56,571 bases of DNA from assembly GCA_002171475.2 (NCBI GenBank), contig NHEX02000027.1:27912-84482 (forward strand), read 5' to 3'. The DNA comes from Flavobacteriales bacterium TMED96. Lineage in GTDB: Bacteria > Bacteroidota > Bacteroidia > Flavobacteriales > Flavobacteriaceae. Positions 37,495 to 46,580 of the stretch are shown here, piece by piece. The notes under the pieces are model-generated. The model was not told the DNA's origin. It worked only from the letters and a program-made list of their open reading frames with translations, and did no database searches. Every line of letters begins with the position of its first letter. Position 1 is the stretch's first letter. Made by a program: the position numbers and the translations under genes.

Positions 37495-38505
37495 TTGAAA
37501 AATCATAAAAAACATAAAAAATTTATGCAAAGGTGCTTTGATTTAGCTTTCAAAAGTCAAGGATACACTTATCCAAATCCTCTTGTTGGTTGCGTTATAG
37601 TAAGGGGTCAAAAAATAATTTCAGAAGGTTGGCACAAAAAGGCCGGCGAAGATCATGCTGAAGTAATTGCAATCAAAAAAGTCAAAGAAAAAAAAGAATT
37701 AAAAAAATCGACTCTTTACGTAAATCTTGAACCATGTTGTCACAAAGGCAAAACACCCCCTTGCACAGAACTAATTATTAAAAGTGGGATTCAAAATGTT
37801 GTTATTGGTTGTCTTGACCCAAATATTAATGTTAACGGAAAAGGTGTAAAAGAACTTATTAAAAATGGAATTAATGTTTTAGTAGGAGTCTGTATGGAAA
37901 AAGCCATGGAATTAAACAAAAGATTTTTTTGCTTTCATGAAAAAAAAAGACCATATATAATTTTAAAATGGGCAGAATCTAGAGATGGTTTTATAAGTCC
38001 AAAAAAAAATACTAAAAATAAGGGGAAAGTAAATTATTTAACCAAAATGAAAGATAGGGTTTTAGTTCACAAATGGAGAAGAGAAGAGGAATCTATTCTT
38101 ATTGGAGTGCAAACTTTAATAGATGACAATCCGAAGCTTACAAATCGATATTTTCAAGGCAGGAGTCCTGTCAAAATTATATTTGATCCAAACAACCGTG
38201 CAGATGAAAATTCTGACTTTTTTAAATCAAAAAACTATTTGCACATAACAAATAAAAAATTGAAAATTAAGAAAAATAGTAACAAAAATATTTTTTTAAA
38301 AGAAGCATTAAAATTTTTGTACAATAAAGAAATTTCTTCAATTTTAGTTGAAGGGGGAAGTTTTACAATTCAACAATTTATAGATCAAAAAGTTTTTGAT
38401 GAGATAAGAATCTTTAGAACTAACAAAAAATTAATTTCTGGTACTAGAGCTCCAATACTCAGAAAAATTAACGAAGAACAAAAAGTTAAAATTTATAATT
38501 CATAA
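37495..38505 (+). CDS. ribD: RibD, riboflavin deaminase/reductase
   Basis: Bifunctional: deaminates then reduces the pyrimidine intermediate of riboflavin synthesis. The deaminase half has zinc ligand and catalytic HAE at residues 54-56 and PCCHKGKTPPC; the reductase half starts LKWAESRDGFISP and ends ILVEGGSFTIQQF. TTG start at 37495 (KNHKKHKKFMQRC) preserves the usual N-terminus; ATG at 37525 would trim 10 residues. The 3' end overlaps the thioesterase gene by 13 bases. Confidence 0.94.
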   Translation: MKNHKKHKKFMQRCFDLAFKSQGYTYPNPLVGCVIVRGQKIISEGWHKKAGEDHAEVIAIKKVKEKKELKKSTLYVNLEPCCHKGKTPPCTELIIKSGIQNVVIGCLDPNINVNGKGVKELIKNGINVLVGVCMEKAMELNKRFFCFHEKKRPYIILKWAESRDGFISPKKNTKNKGKVNYLTKMKDRVLVHKWRREEESILIGVQTLIDDNPKLTNRYFQGRSPVKIIFDPNNRADENSDFFKSKNYLHITNKKLKIKKNSNKNIFLKEALKFLYNKEISSILVEGGSFTIQQFIDQKVFDEIRIFRTNKKLISGTRAPILRKINEEQKVKIYNS

Positions 38506-38909
38506 TTTTTTTTGAAGACAAAAATTAATTTATCAGGTGCTCTTACAGGTTTATTATTTATTGAATTTATAAATGCAAGATGAACTTTTCCAAGACAAAT
38601 TTTTTTGTTTTCAAAAGTTTCAATCTCATAGTTTAATTTTAATCTTGATACAGGTAACTCTTCTATTCCAACTTTGACAAAAAAAAGGTCATCGAATTTT
38701 AATGGAAATAGATATTTTATTTCTGAATAAATTACCGGGAATAAAATACCATTCTCTTCAATTTTTTTATAGGATATACCAAGTTTACTAAGCCAATCAA
38801 GCCTTGCCAATTCAAAATATTTTAAATAATTACTGTGGTGAACAAATCCCATTTGATCTGTTTCAGAATACCTAACTTTTAAAGATGATGTTTCAAATTG
38901 AAATTTCAA
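38493..38909 (-). CDS. Acyl-CoA thioesterase (YbgC/4-HBT hotdog family)
   Basis: 138 aa hotdog fold with the catalytic-type segment RYSETDQMGFVHHSNYLKYF, FELARLDWL, then the long central strands. TTG start at 38909. It diverges from dnaA, an arrangement I recall from other Flavobacteriia. Substrate not known. Confidence 0.87.
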   Translation of the reverse strand: MKFQFETSSLKVRYSETDQMGFVHHSNYLKYFELARLDWLSKLGISYKKIEENGILFPVIYSEIKYLFPLKFDDLFFVKVGIEELPVSRLKLNYEIETFENKKICLGKVHLAFINSINNKPVRAPDKLIFVFKKNYEL

Positions 38910-39061
38910 AATTGTAAAAATTGACAGATCTTTAATTTCTAAAAAAAATAATTTAAAATCAATACCAAAACTTGTTTTTTTTTATTTTTTTTTTCAGCAT
39001 ATTTGATTAACCTAATTTAAAAACCAAAACATTATTAAAAAAAAATTATATAGTAATTTAA
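38910..39061. promoter_or_regulatory. Divergent control region, thioesterase/dnaA
   Basis: 152 very AT-rich bases. CATATTTG at 38998-39005 is one mismatch from TAnnTTTG and may be the dnaA -7 box, with a TTG at 38972-38974 as a distant -33. I found no TTATCCACA-like DnaA box, so there is no support for oriC here. Confidence 0.3.
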
Positions 39062-40489
39062 ATGCTTAAAACTGCTGAATCTTCATGGAATAATTGCCTA
39101 TCTTTTATAAAAGACAACATTCAGCCACAAGCCTATAAAACATGGTTTGAACCAATCAAACCCCTAAAATTATGTGACAATGCTCTAAGTATTCAGGTTC
39201 CAAGTAAGTTTTTTTATGAGTGGCTAGAAGAACATTACATAAAACTTTTAAAAATTGCTTTGACAAAAGAATTGGGAGAATCGGCTCGTCTAGTTTATGT
39301 AATTAAAATGGAAAATACTTATGGAAATAAAAAACCGTTTACTGAGAGTATTCCAAGTAATCAACAGGTAAATTTTCAATCCCAACGAGTAGATGCACCT
39401 CTAAATAGTTTAAATGGTCAACTAAAAAATCCTTTTGTTATTCCTGGAATTAGGAATTTAAACATAGAATCACAATTAAACCCAAACTATAATTTTCAAA
39501 ATTTTTTAGAAGGTGATTCAAATAGATTGGCTAGATCTGCCGGAATTGCCGTTGCAAATAAGCCAGGTGGCACCTCATTCAATCCATTATTAATTTTTGG
39601 AAATGTTGGTTTAGGAAAAACTCACTTGGCCCATGCAATAGGTGTAAAAATCAAAGAAAAGTTTCCTGATAAAACTGTTCTTTACATTTCCGCTGAAAAG
39701 TTTACGCAACAATATATAGAATCTGTTAAAAAAAATACAAGGAACGACTTCATACACTTTTACCAAATTATTGACATATTAATTGTAGATGATGTTCAAT
39801 TTTTGTCTGGTAAGTCGGGAACACAGGATGTTTTTTTTCACATTTTTAATCATCTTCATCAGAATGGTAAGCAAGTGATTATTACATCTGACAAAGCTCC
39901 TGTAGATATGCAAGACGTAGAACAGAGACTTCTATCAAGATTTAAATGGGGATTGTCAGCCGAATTGCAGCAACCAAATTATGAGACAAGATTTTCAATT
40001 CTTAAAAATAAGTTGTACAGAGATGGTGTAGTTATAGAAGATGAAATTGTTGATTACATCGCAAAAAACATAAAAAGTAACATTCGAGAATTAGAAGGTG
40101 CCATTATTTCTCTAATAGCTCAATCTTCATTTAACAAACTTGAAGTGACAATTGAATTAGCAAAAGAGATTGTAGAAAAATTTGTTAAAAATACAAAAAG
40201 AGAGGTTAGTATTGATTACATTCAGAAAGTAGTTTCGGAATATTTCCAAATGGATGTGCAAACACTTCAGTCAAAAACGAGGAAGAGACACATTGTACAA
40301 GCAAGGCAACTAGCTATGTATTTTGCAAAAAAATTTACTAAAGCCTCTTTGGCAAGTATAGGGAGTCAAATCGGTAAAAGAGACCATGCTACTGTTCTAC
40401 ATGCTTGTAAAACGGTAGACAATTTATCTTTCACAGATAAGCAATTTAGAAAATATGTTGAAGATTTAAATAAGAAATTAACCCTTTGA
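39062..40489 (+). CDS. dnaA: Chromosomal replication initiator DnaA
   Basis: Binds oriC and opens the duplex. 475 aa: domain I (WNNCLSFIKDNIQPQAYKTW), a variable domain II, AAA+ domain III with Walker A FGNVGLGKTHLAHA and Walker B LIVDDVQFLSG, and DNA-binding domain IV with GKRDHATVLHACKTV. ATG at 39062. TGA stop, one base before the tyrosine phosphatase ATG. Confidence 0.97.
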   Translation: MLKTAESSWNNCLSFIKDNIQPQAYKTWFEPIKPLKLCDNALSIQVPSKFFYEWLEEHYIKLLKIALTKELGESARLVYVIKMENTYGNKKPFTESIPSNQQVNFQSQRVDAPLNSLNGQLKNPFVIPGIRNLNIESQLNPNYNFQNFLEGDSNRLARSAGIAVANKPGGTSFNPLLIFGNVGLGKTHLAHAIGVKIKEKFPDKTVLYISAEKFTQQYIESVKKNTRNDFIHFYQIIDILIVDDVQFLSGKSGTQDVFFHIFNHLHQNGKQVIITSDKAPVDMQDVEQRLLSRFKWGLSAELQQPNYETRFSILKNKLYRDGVVIEDEIVDYIAKNIKSNIRELEGAIISLIAQSSFNKLEVTIELAKEIVEKFVKNTKREVSIDYIQKVVSEYFQMDVQTLQSKTRKRHIVQARQLAMYFAKKFTKASLASIGSQIGKRDHATVLHACKTVDNLSFTDKQFRKYVEDLNKKLTL

Positions 40490-40490
40490 C

Positions 40491-40934
40491 ATGCATAAAC
40501 CTGGAAATGTTCTTATGGTTTGTCTAGGGAATATTTGCCGGTCACCACTCGCTCAAGGTGTTTTTGAGAATATGTCTAAAAATTTTAAAATTAAAGTAGA
40601 TTCTGCTGGTGTGGCAAGTTATCACGCTGGTTACCCGCCTGATAAAAGAAGTGTTAATATCGCACAAAAAAATGGAATTGATATTAGCATGCAAAAAGCA
40701 AGGCAGATTAGAACAAAAGATTTCAATAATTTTGATTATATTTTTGTAATGGACAAAGAAAACTTTCATGATGTTAGAGAACTTTTCTCATATCATAAAG
40801 CGAATTCCATAATTCAACTTTTAAATGATCCATTTGAGATTGAGGATCCTTATTATGGTGATGATAAAGGGTTTGAGATAGTTTATGATAAAATCTATCA
40901 GGGTTGTAAAAGAGTATTAAATAATTGGAAATAA
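40491..40934 (+). CDS. Low-molecular-weight protein-tyrosine phosphatase
   Basis: 147 aa. P-loop CLGNICRS (Cys11 to Arg17, CX5R) and the general-acid Asp in DPYYGDD. Such enzymes remove phosphate from Tyr (or Arg) of bacterial proteins; the substrate is unknown. It follows dnaA after one base and overlaps the next gene by 10 bases. Confidence 0.9.
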   Translation: MHKPGNVLMVCLGNICRSPLAQGVFENMSKNFKIKVDSAGVASYHAGYPPDKRSVNIAQKNGIDISMQKARQIRTKDFNNFDYIFVMDKENFHDVRELFSYHKANSIIQLLNDPFEIEDPYYGDDKGFEIVYDKIYQGCKRVLNNWK

Positions 40935-41641
40935 AAAAACCAACACTTTATATAATACCAAATTTTATTGGAAGTAATGATAGTTTAGAAAATATATCTA
41001 AATATAATCTTAGAATTATAGATGAATTAAATTACTTCATCGTAGAAAGTGAAAAAAAATCAAGAAGATTTATAAAAAAAATTTTACCAACAAAAAATCA
41101 AGATGATTTAATTTTTTTTCAAATAAAAAAAAATAAAAACGATATCAATAATGAAAAATATTTAAAACCATTAATAAAGGGGCAAAACATGGGGCTAATG
41201 TCAGATTCAGGAAATCCTGTTATAGCAGATCCTGGTGCATCTATTATAAACACAGCACATGTTTTAAAAATTAATGTCAAACCTTTAGTTGGTCCATCTT
41301 CAATTCTTTTAGCATTAATCTCGTCTGGAATGAAAGGGCAAAGATTTACTTTTAATGGTTATCTACCAATAAATTCAAAAGAAAGAATTAAAAAGTTAAA
41401 ACTTTTAGAGAAAAAATCTAAAAAAAATGATGAAACTCAAATTTTTATTGAAACACCTTACAGAAATAATCAACTGTTAGATTTAACAAAAAAAGTTCTA
41501 TCTCAGAATACTCAACTTTCAATAGCGTCATGCTTGAACTCCAAAGACGAAAAAATTATTAGCTTATCAATTGTTGAATGGAAAAAAGAGGAGATTAATT
41601 TAAATAAGAAACCAACAGTTTTTTTGATAGATGCTAAATAA
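40925..41641 (+). CDS. RsmI-like SAM-dependent (tetrapyrrole-family) methyltransferase
   Basis: 238 aa of the RsmI/YraL family, whose members 2'-O-methylate 16S rRNA C1402. SAM-binding segments GLMSDSGNPVIADPGASII and KPLVGPSSILLAL, then FNGYLPIN and FIETPYRN. TTG start at 40925, inside the end of the phosphatase gene; no ATG fits. Whether it is RsmI itself or a paralogue is not settled. Confidence 0.83.
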   Translation: MEIKKPTLYIIPNFIGSNDSLENISKYNLRIIDELNYFIVESEKKSRRFIKKILPTKNQDDLIFFQIKKNKNDINNEKYLKPLIKGQNMGLMSDSGNPVIADPGASIINTAHVLKINVKPLVGPSSILLALISSGMKGQRFTFNGYLPINSKERIKKLKLLEKKSKKNDETQIFIETPYRNNQLLDLTKKVLSQNTQLSIASCLNSKDEKIISLSIVEWKKEEINLNKKPTVFLIDAK

Positions 41642-41654
41642 CAATATCACATTA

Positions 41655-42674
41655 TTATTTTTTTCTTAACCAATTTAAATATACTCTCCTGTGATTATTA
41701 TGATCTCTTAAACTTTTTGAAAAAGAATGGTACCCTGGCTTATTTGGATTCGCAACAAAAAATAAATAATCATGTTTGCTGTAATTTAAAACTGCATCTA
41801 TTGAAGAAATATCCGGCATACAAATCGGACCTGGTGGTAAACCAAAATATCTATATGTATTATATTTCGAATCTACATCCAGATCTTTAAAAAAAACTCT
41901 TTTAATAATCCTTTTAAAATTTTTATCTTTTTCCTTTATTGAATAAATTACAGAAGGGTCCGCTTGTAATTTAATTTTTTTATTAATTCGATTCATATAT
42001 ACTCCTGCAATAATTGGTCTTTCTTCTTTAATTGAGGACTCTTTATTAACTATTGAAGCTAAGACACTTACTTGTATTGGTGTTAAGCTGATTTCTTTAG
42101 CCCTAGAAAGTCTTTTCTTATTCCAAAATTTTAGGTATTCCATATACATTCTTCTTTGAAAATTTTCAGCACTTACATTCCAAAACAACTCATATGAGTT
42201 TGGAATGTACATTGAGAGGGCATTATTGGTATTGAAACCATTTTGCATCAGAAATTCCTTATTTAATAGTTGATTAATCAAATTTAAGCTGTCTATTTCT
42301 AACTGTTTTGATATAACTGATGCTAAATTTTCAATCCTCTCTAAGTTGTTAAAAGTAAGTTTAATTGGAATATTGTCAACTCTTAAATTGTTTATCAGTT
42401 GATTGTTATTCATTGATTTTTCAATTACATATCTTCCAGGTTTTATATTTTTATCAAATTTTTTGAACTTAGATGCTAGCTTAAAACTTAGTTTAGACTT
42501 AAGATAAGGGCTTATGTCTTCTAAAAATTGACTGAAAGAAGTGTTTTTTTTAATATAAAATTCTAATCTTTTATTTTCAACCGAAATATTGATTGAGAAA
42601 AAAAGCCAATAAAAAATAATAATTGCAGATATTGAAAAAAAAGCTAAAAAGACAAATTTTGTTTTATTACTCAT
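41655..42674 (-). CDS. mltG: Endolytic transglycosylase MltG
   Basis: Cleaves nascent peptidoglycan glycan strands. 339 aa: one N-terminal membrane helix (about 8-28), LysM-like part, catalytic Glu in LASIVNKESSIKEERP, and the typical YFGLPPGPICMPDISSIDAV near the C-terminus. Overlaps the GNAT gene by 8 bases; third in dapF-GNAT-mltG. Confidence 0.93.
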   Translation of the reverse strand: MSNKTKFVFLAFFSISAIIIFYWLFFSINISVENKRLEFYIKKNTSFSQFLEDISPYLKSKLSFKLASKFKKFDKNIKPGRYVIEKSMNNNQLINNLRVDNIPIKLTFNNLERIENLASVISKQLEIDSLNLINQLLNKEFLMQNGFNTNNALSMYIPNSYELFWNVSAENFQRRMYMEYLKFWNKKRLSRAKEISLTPIQVSVLASIVNKESSIKEERPIIAGVYMNRINKKIKLQADPSVIYSIKEKDKNFKRIIKRVFFKDLDVDSKYNTYRYFGLPPGPICMPDISSIDAVLNYSKHDYLFFVANPNKPGYHSFSKSLRDHNNHRRVYLNWLRKK

Positions 42675-43185
42675 TGCTCAAAATCTTCTGAAATAATAAT
42701 TCATCTATGTATTGACCATTAACATAATTCCAATCCTTCTTCACTCCAATCTCTAAATAACCTAGTTTTTTAAACAAATTCAAACTACTTTTATTATCTA
42801 CTCCGACGCTCACATATAATTGATGAATTTGTAAATCTTTTTTTGAAATATCTTCAATTAATTTAACTGATTCTAAAGCATAACCTTTTTTTCTATGAGT
42901 ATTAATTATAACTATACCAATACCTGCACGGTGATTTATAGGATCAAAGTCAAATAAGTCTATCAATCCAATAGGATTGTTATTTTCAATACTTATAACA
43001 AAACGAAACTGTTTTTCTAAAAAAATATCAAGGTTCGATTCCATAATATATTTTTCAAGATAGTGTTTTGAAAATGGTAATATTGTAGATGATATTTTCT
43101 GAAACTTACTATCGTTCTCAATTTTAAACAAAAATTCTAGATCATCTAATTCAAGTGCTCGAAGATTAATTTTATTTATCCCCAC
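42667..43185 (-). CDS. GNAT acetyltransferase (RimJ/RimL-like)
   Basis: 172 aa. INLRALELDDLEFLFKIEN start, GIGIVIINTHRKKGYALES acetyl-CoA region, and a C-terminal NKSSLNLFKKLGYLEIG, as in RimJ/RimL/SpeG relatives. GTG start at 43185 shares one base with the dapF TAG. Acceptor unknown. Confidence 0.85.
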   Translation of the reverse strand: MGINKINLRALELDDLEFLFKIENDSKFQKISSTILPFSKHYLEKYIMESNLDIFLEKQFRFVISIENNNPIGLIDLFDFDPINHRAGIGIVIINTHRKKGYALESVKLIEDISKKDLQIHQLYVSVGVDNKSSLNLFKKLGYLEIGVKKDWNYVNGQYIDELLFQKILSNE

Positions 43186-43964
43186 TAGTACTCACCTTTA
43201 AATACAAAATTTGTAGGTCCTTCCAGATAAATATTTTTGTACCCTACATCACTGGCTTCAAACGAAATAAATAATTCACCACCTTTAGTTCGAATAATTA
43301 TTTCATTTTGAGTTGTTAAACCCATCGCATGCGCAGCAATTGCAACAGCAGTAGCACCTGTTCCACATGAGAGGGTTTCGTCTTCAACCCCACGCTCATA
43401 GGTTCTGACTTCAAATTTTTTGTCACTTATTTTATTGAAAAAGTTAACATTAGTACCATTAGGAGAGTATCTACTTGAAAAACGAATTGAAGAGCCCATT
43501 TTGGTTACAGATATTTTATTTAAATCTTTTATCATTTCTACATGGTGTGGTGAACCAGAATCTAAATATGCCTTGTTGTTAAATAAAATAACATCATCAA
43601 TATTTTTCATTTTTAAAGACACCAAATTTCTATTTGAAATTGTTGCCGTGTAAATTCCTTCAGAGGTTTCAATTTTTGCAATTTTTTCAACAATGCCTAA
43701 ACTTAAAGAAAACGTAAAAAGACATCTAGTTCCATTGCCGCATAATGAACTAGGTTGGCCATCCGAATTAAAGTAAAACATTTTAATATCCGCAACTGAA
43801 GATTTTTTTAAAACAATTAAACCATCAGATCCAACTCCAAAATTTCTGTTACAGATTTTTTTTATTGTATTAGTAGTTAAATTATAAATATTTTTTCTAT
43901 CATCTATCAAGACAAAATCATTTCCTCCTGATTCATATTTTTCAAATCTTATTTTCTTTGACAT
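43185..43964 (-). CDS. dapF: Diaminopimelate epimerase
   Basis: Converts LL- to meso-diaminopimelate for lysine and peptidoglycan. 259 aa; the two active Cys are Cys75 in LCGNGTRC and the later one in LSCGTGATAVAIA. ATG at 43964. Coupled to the GNAT and mltG genes downstream. Confidence 0.96.
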   Translation of the reverse strand: MSKKIRFEKYESGGNDFVLIDDRKNIYNLTTNTIKKICNRNFGVGSDGLIVLKKSSVADIKMFYFNSDGQPSSLCGNGTRCLFTFSLSLGIVEKIAKIETSEGIYTATISNRNLVSLKMKNIDDVILFNNKAYLDSGSPHHVEMIKDLNKISVTKMGSSIRFSSRYSPNGTNVNFFNKISDKKFEVRTYERGVEDETLSCGTGATAVAIAAHAMGLTTQNEIIIRTKGGELFISFEASDVGYKNIYLEGPTNFVFKGEY

Positions 43965-44057
43965 TTAATATTTTTATTGTTAAAATGGAGTTAAATGAAA
44001 AATTGTAAATTTAATACGAAGTTATTATTTATAAAATTTGTAAAAAAAAAAAAATTG

Positions 44058-45416
44058 ATGAAAACTTGCTTAAAATTTTGGTTTATCCTTCTAGCTTTTT
44101 TTTCGTGTAAAAATGAAAAAAAAACAAACACTGTTTTAAATGAATTTAAACATCGTCCCGTTAATCTTATTTCACAACTAAATAAGGTATCTAACCAACC
44201 TGTTAATTTCGTTGAAGCTGCTGAAAAAAGTATAAATGCTGTTGTTCATGTAAAAAACACTTCAACTGTTTCAGATGATTTTTCTTATTTGGATTATTTT
44301 TATGGAAGAAACAAAAGCCCCCAAAATAGAATTGGGACTGGTTCTGGAGTAATTGTATCACCTGATGGTTTTATTATAACTAACAATCACGTTATTGAGG
44401 ATGCAACTAGAATTGAAGTTACAACTAATGAGAATATAAGATACCAAGCAAAACTTGTGGGTACCGATCCATATACAGACATTGCAGTACTAAAAATTGA
44501 AACAAAAAAGGTTCTTCCCTATCTTTATTTTGCAGATTCAGATAATACAAAAATTGGTGAATGGGTTCTTGCTATAGGAAATCCATTCAACTTAAATTCT
44601 ACAGTTACTGCTGGAATAATTAGCGCCAAATCTAGAGATTTAAATAAACTTGATAGAAGGAATCAGTCTTTTATTCAAACCGACGCAGCTGTAAACCAAG
44701 GTAATAGTGGCGGTGCATTGGTTAATTTAAATGGTGAACTAATCGGAATTAATACAGCAATTACAACCATTTCAGGAGGTTTTGAAGGTTACTCTTTTGC
44801 TGTACCAAGCAATATAGCAAGAAAAGTTTTCGAGGATATAATCGAGTTTGGAACAAATCAAAAAGGCATGTTGGGTGTCCAGGGATTTGCTATTTCCCCA
44901 GAATTTGAAAAATTCATAAAAGAAAATAAGATTAAACAATCAGAGGGCTTTTATATTAGCAAAGTATTAGAAAATATGGGAGCTTTTAATGCCGGAATTA
45001 AAGAAGGTGATATTTTAATTTCTGTAGATGATATCAAAATTAAAAAGTTTTCAGATTTGACAGGATATCTCGAAAGCAAAAGGCCTGGCGATAGAGTAAC
45101 ACTTGGGTTTTTTAGAAATGATATTAAAAAATATTTAAAAGTAAAATTAGAAAAAACAAAAACTGTAGAGTTTTTAAATATGACTCTTTCTAATTTAACA
45201 AATAAGGAAAAAGAAGATTTAAAAATTAAAAGTGGATTAAGAATTGTAGATTCAGGAGAATTTTTAGAAGGTCAAATTGAAAACAATTCAATTTTAATAG
45301 ATATTAATGGTAATGTAATTGATGCCGTTGATCAAATTTTACAAATTAACCCCAATAGTGTAAGATGGATTACATATATAAATCCTAATGGAGAAAAAAT
45401 TCGATTAAGATTTTAA
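44058..45416 (+). CDS. HtrA/DegP-type serine protease with PDZ, probable lipoprotein
   Basis: Periplasmic quality-control protease. From the ATG at 44058 (452 aa) it starts with a signal peptide ending AFFSC (Cys17), suggesting a lipid anchor. Catalytic triad His111 (TNNHVIED), Asp141 (DPYTDIAVL), Ser217 (QGNSGGALV); a PDZ domain at about residues 265-365 and a second, degenerate one to the end. An earlier ATG at 43995 would add 21 residues through a long A run (44041-44053) and destroy the signal peptide layout, so I prefer 44058. Confidence 0.9.
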   Translation: MKTCLKFWFILLAFFSCKNEKKTNTVLNEFKHRPVNLISQLNKVSNQPVNFVEAAEKSINAVVHVKNTSTVSDDFSYLDYFYGRNKSPQNRIGTGSGVIVSPDGFIITNNHVIEDATRIEVTTNENIRYQAKLVGTDPYTDIAVLKIETKKVLPYLYFADSDNTKIGEWVLAIGNPFNLNSTVTAGIISAKSRDLNKLDRRNQSFIQTDAAVNQGNSGGALVNLNGELIGINTAITTISGGFEGYSFAVPSNIARKVFEDIIEFGTNQKGMLGVQGFAISPEFEKFIKENKIKQSEGFYISKVLENMGAFNAGIKEGDILISVDDIKIKKFSDLTGYLESKRPGDRVTLGFFRNDIKKYLKVKLEKTKTVEFLNMTLSNLTNKEKEDLKIKSGLRIVDSGEFLEGQIENNSILIDINGNVIDAVDQILQINPNSVRWITYINPNGEKIRLRF

Positions 45417-45429
45417 TTTATACCTAATT

Positions 45430-46101
45430 ATGAGAATTGATATACTTTCACTATTCCCTGAGATAATTAAAAGCTCCCTAGAATATTCAATTATCAAAAA
45501 GGCTCTAATAAAAGACCTAATATCTATCAATTATCATAATATCAGAGACCATTCGAATAATAAACAAAAAAAAGTTGACGACTACCAATATGGGGGTGGA
45601 AGCGGAATGGTTCTTATGATACAACCAATTTATGATTGCATAAAAAAATTAAAAGAAGAGAGAAATTACACAAATATTATCTATTTAACGCCCGATGGTG
45701 AGAAACTCGAACAAAGTACAAGCAATAAATTTTCTTTGTCAGAAAACATAATATTAATTTGTGGGCATTACAAAGGTATTGATCAAAGAATAAGAGAACA
45801 TTTAGTTACAGATGAAATTTCTATTGGTGATTACGTGTTATCTGGAGGAGAGTTAGCAGCAGCTGTTTTTTGTGATTCAATTATAAGACTTATACCAGGA
45901 GTTTTAGGAGATGAGTCATCAGCATTAACAGACAGTTTTCAGGACAACAGATTATCTGAACCCATTTATACTCGTCCAGAAAATTATGAAGGATTAAAAG
46001 TTCCGAAAATTTTAGTATCTGGTAACATTAAAGAAATTGAAAGGTGGAGAGATAAAAAATCCTTGGAAAGGACAAAGAAATACCGCCCAGGAATGCTATA
46101 A
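45430..46101 (+). CDS. trmD: tRNA (guanine-37-N1)-methyltransferase
   Basis: Makes m1G37, preventing +1 frameshifting. 223 aa SPOUT enzyme: DILSLFPEII at the start, YQYGGGSGMVLMIQP, LICGHYKGIDQRI and ISIGDYVLSGGELAA around the trefoil knot. It precedes rplS, as in the widespread trmD-rplS order. Confidence 0.96.
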   Translation: MRIDILSLFPEIIKSSLEYSIIKKALIKDLISINYHNIRDHSNNKQKKVDDYQYGGGSGMVLMIQPIYDCIKKLKEERNYTNIIYLTPDGEKLEQSTSNKFSLSENIILICGHYKGIDQRIREHLVTDEISIGDYVLSGGELAAAVFCDSIIRLIPGVLGDESSALTDSFQDNRLSEPIYTRPENYEGLKVPKILVSGNIKEIERWRDKKSLERTKKYRPGML

Positions 46102-46137
46102 AATAGAGTTTAATAAAGCTATATTGGTTGTATAATA

Positions 46138-46168
46138 TTGTTTTGACAAAAAAATAATTGTACTTTTG
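46138..46168 (+). promoter_or_regulatory. Bacteroidota-type promoter for rplS
   Basis: -33 TTG (46138-46140), a 20-base spacer, then the -7 box TACTTTTG (46161-46168), a full match to TAnnTTTG. Transcription would begin near 46172, about 15 bases before the L19 ATG. Confidence 0.6.
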
Positions 46169-46170
46169 CA

Positions 46171-46185
46171 ATGTTTATCATTTAA
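46171..46185 (+). other. Four-codon mini-ORF before rplS
   Basis: ATG TTT ATC ATT TAA, one base before the L19 ATG (46187) and 2 nt after the promoter box. It could be a leader peptide coupled to L19 by reinitiation, or chance. Confidence 0.3.
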
Positions 46186-46186
46186 T

Positions 46187-46537
46187 ATGAATGCGATAAT
46201 AAAAAGCATACAAGAAGAGCTTGTTGAGAACAAAAATTTTCCCACATTCAATGCAGGTGACACAATAACTGCCTACTACGAAATACGTGAAGGGGAAAAG
46301 GTAAGGGTTCAGTTTTTTAAAGGTGTAGTAATTCAAGTTAAAGGTCAAGGCCTAAACAAAACATTCACTATTAGAAAAATGTCTGGAACCTATGGAGTTG
46401 AAAGGATATTTCCCTTAAATATGCCTACTCTTCAAAAGATTGAGGTTAATAAAAAAGGGAAAGTTAGAAAATCTAGAATTTTTTATTTTAGAAAATTAAG
46501 AGGAAAAAAAGCTAAGATTAAAGAACGTCAATTTTAA
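46187..46537 (+). CDS. rplS: 50S ribosomal protein L19
   Basis: 116 aa from the ATG at 46187 (MNAIIKSIQEELVENKN). It has FNAGDTITAYYEIREGEKVR, VQFFKGVVIQVKG and the YGVERIFPL segment of L19. The longer reading from TTG 46166 is rejected because it lies inside the -7 box. A strong terminator starts at its stop codon. Confidence 0.95.
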   Translation: MNAIIKSIQEELVENKNFPTFNAGDTITAYYEIREGEKVRVQFFKGVVIQVKGQGLNKTFTIRKMSGTYGVERIFPLNMPTLQKIEVNKKGKVRKSRIFYFRKLRGKKAKIKERQF

Positions 46538-46563
46538 AAAAAGTCGCTCAAGCGGCTTTTTTT
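46536..46563 (+). terminator. Intrinsic terminator after rplS
   Basis: A7-GTCGC, loop TCAA, GCGGC-T7: a 12-pair stem with one G-U pair, flanked by A and T runs so it could work both ways. It starts within the rplS TAA. It is the only unmistakable intrinsic terminator I see in the window. Confidence 0.85.
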
Positions 46564-46580
46564 AATATTTATATTAAAAA

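Noticed and set aside
38910-39061. oriC next to dnaA
   Set aside because: No TTATCCACA-like boxes, and Bacteroidota origins are often not beside dnaA. The region is just AT-rich.
44041-44053. Second slippage site (A run) in the HtrA gene
   Set aside because: The run lies upstream of the preferred start at 44058, so it need not affect the protein.
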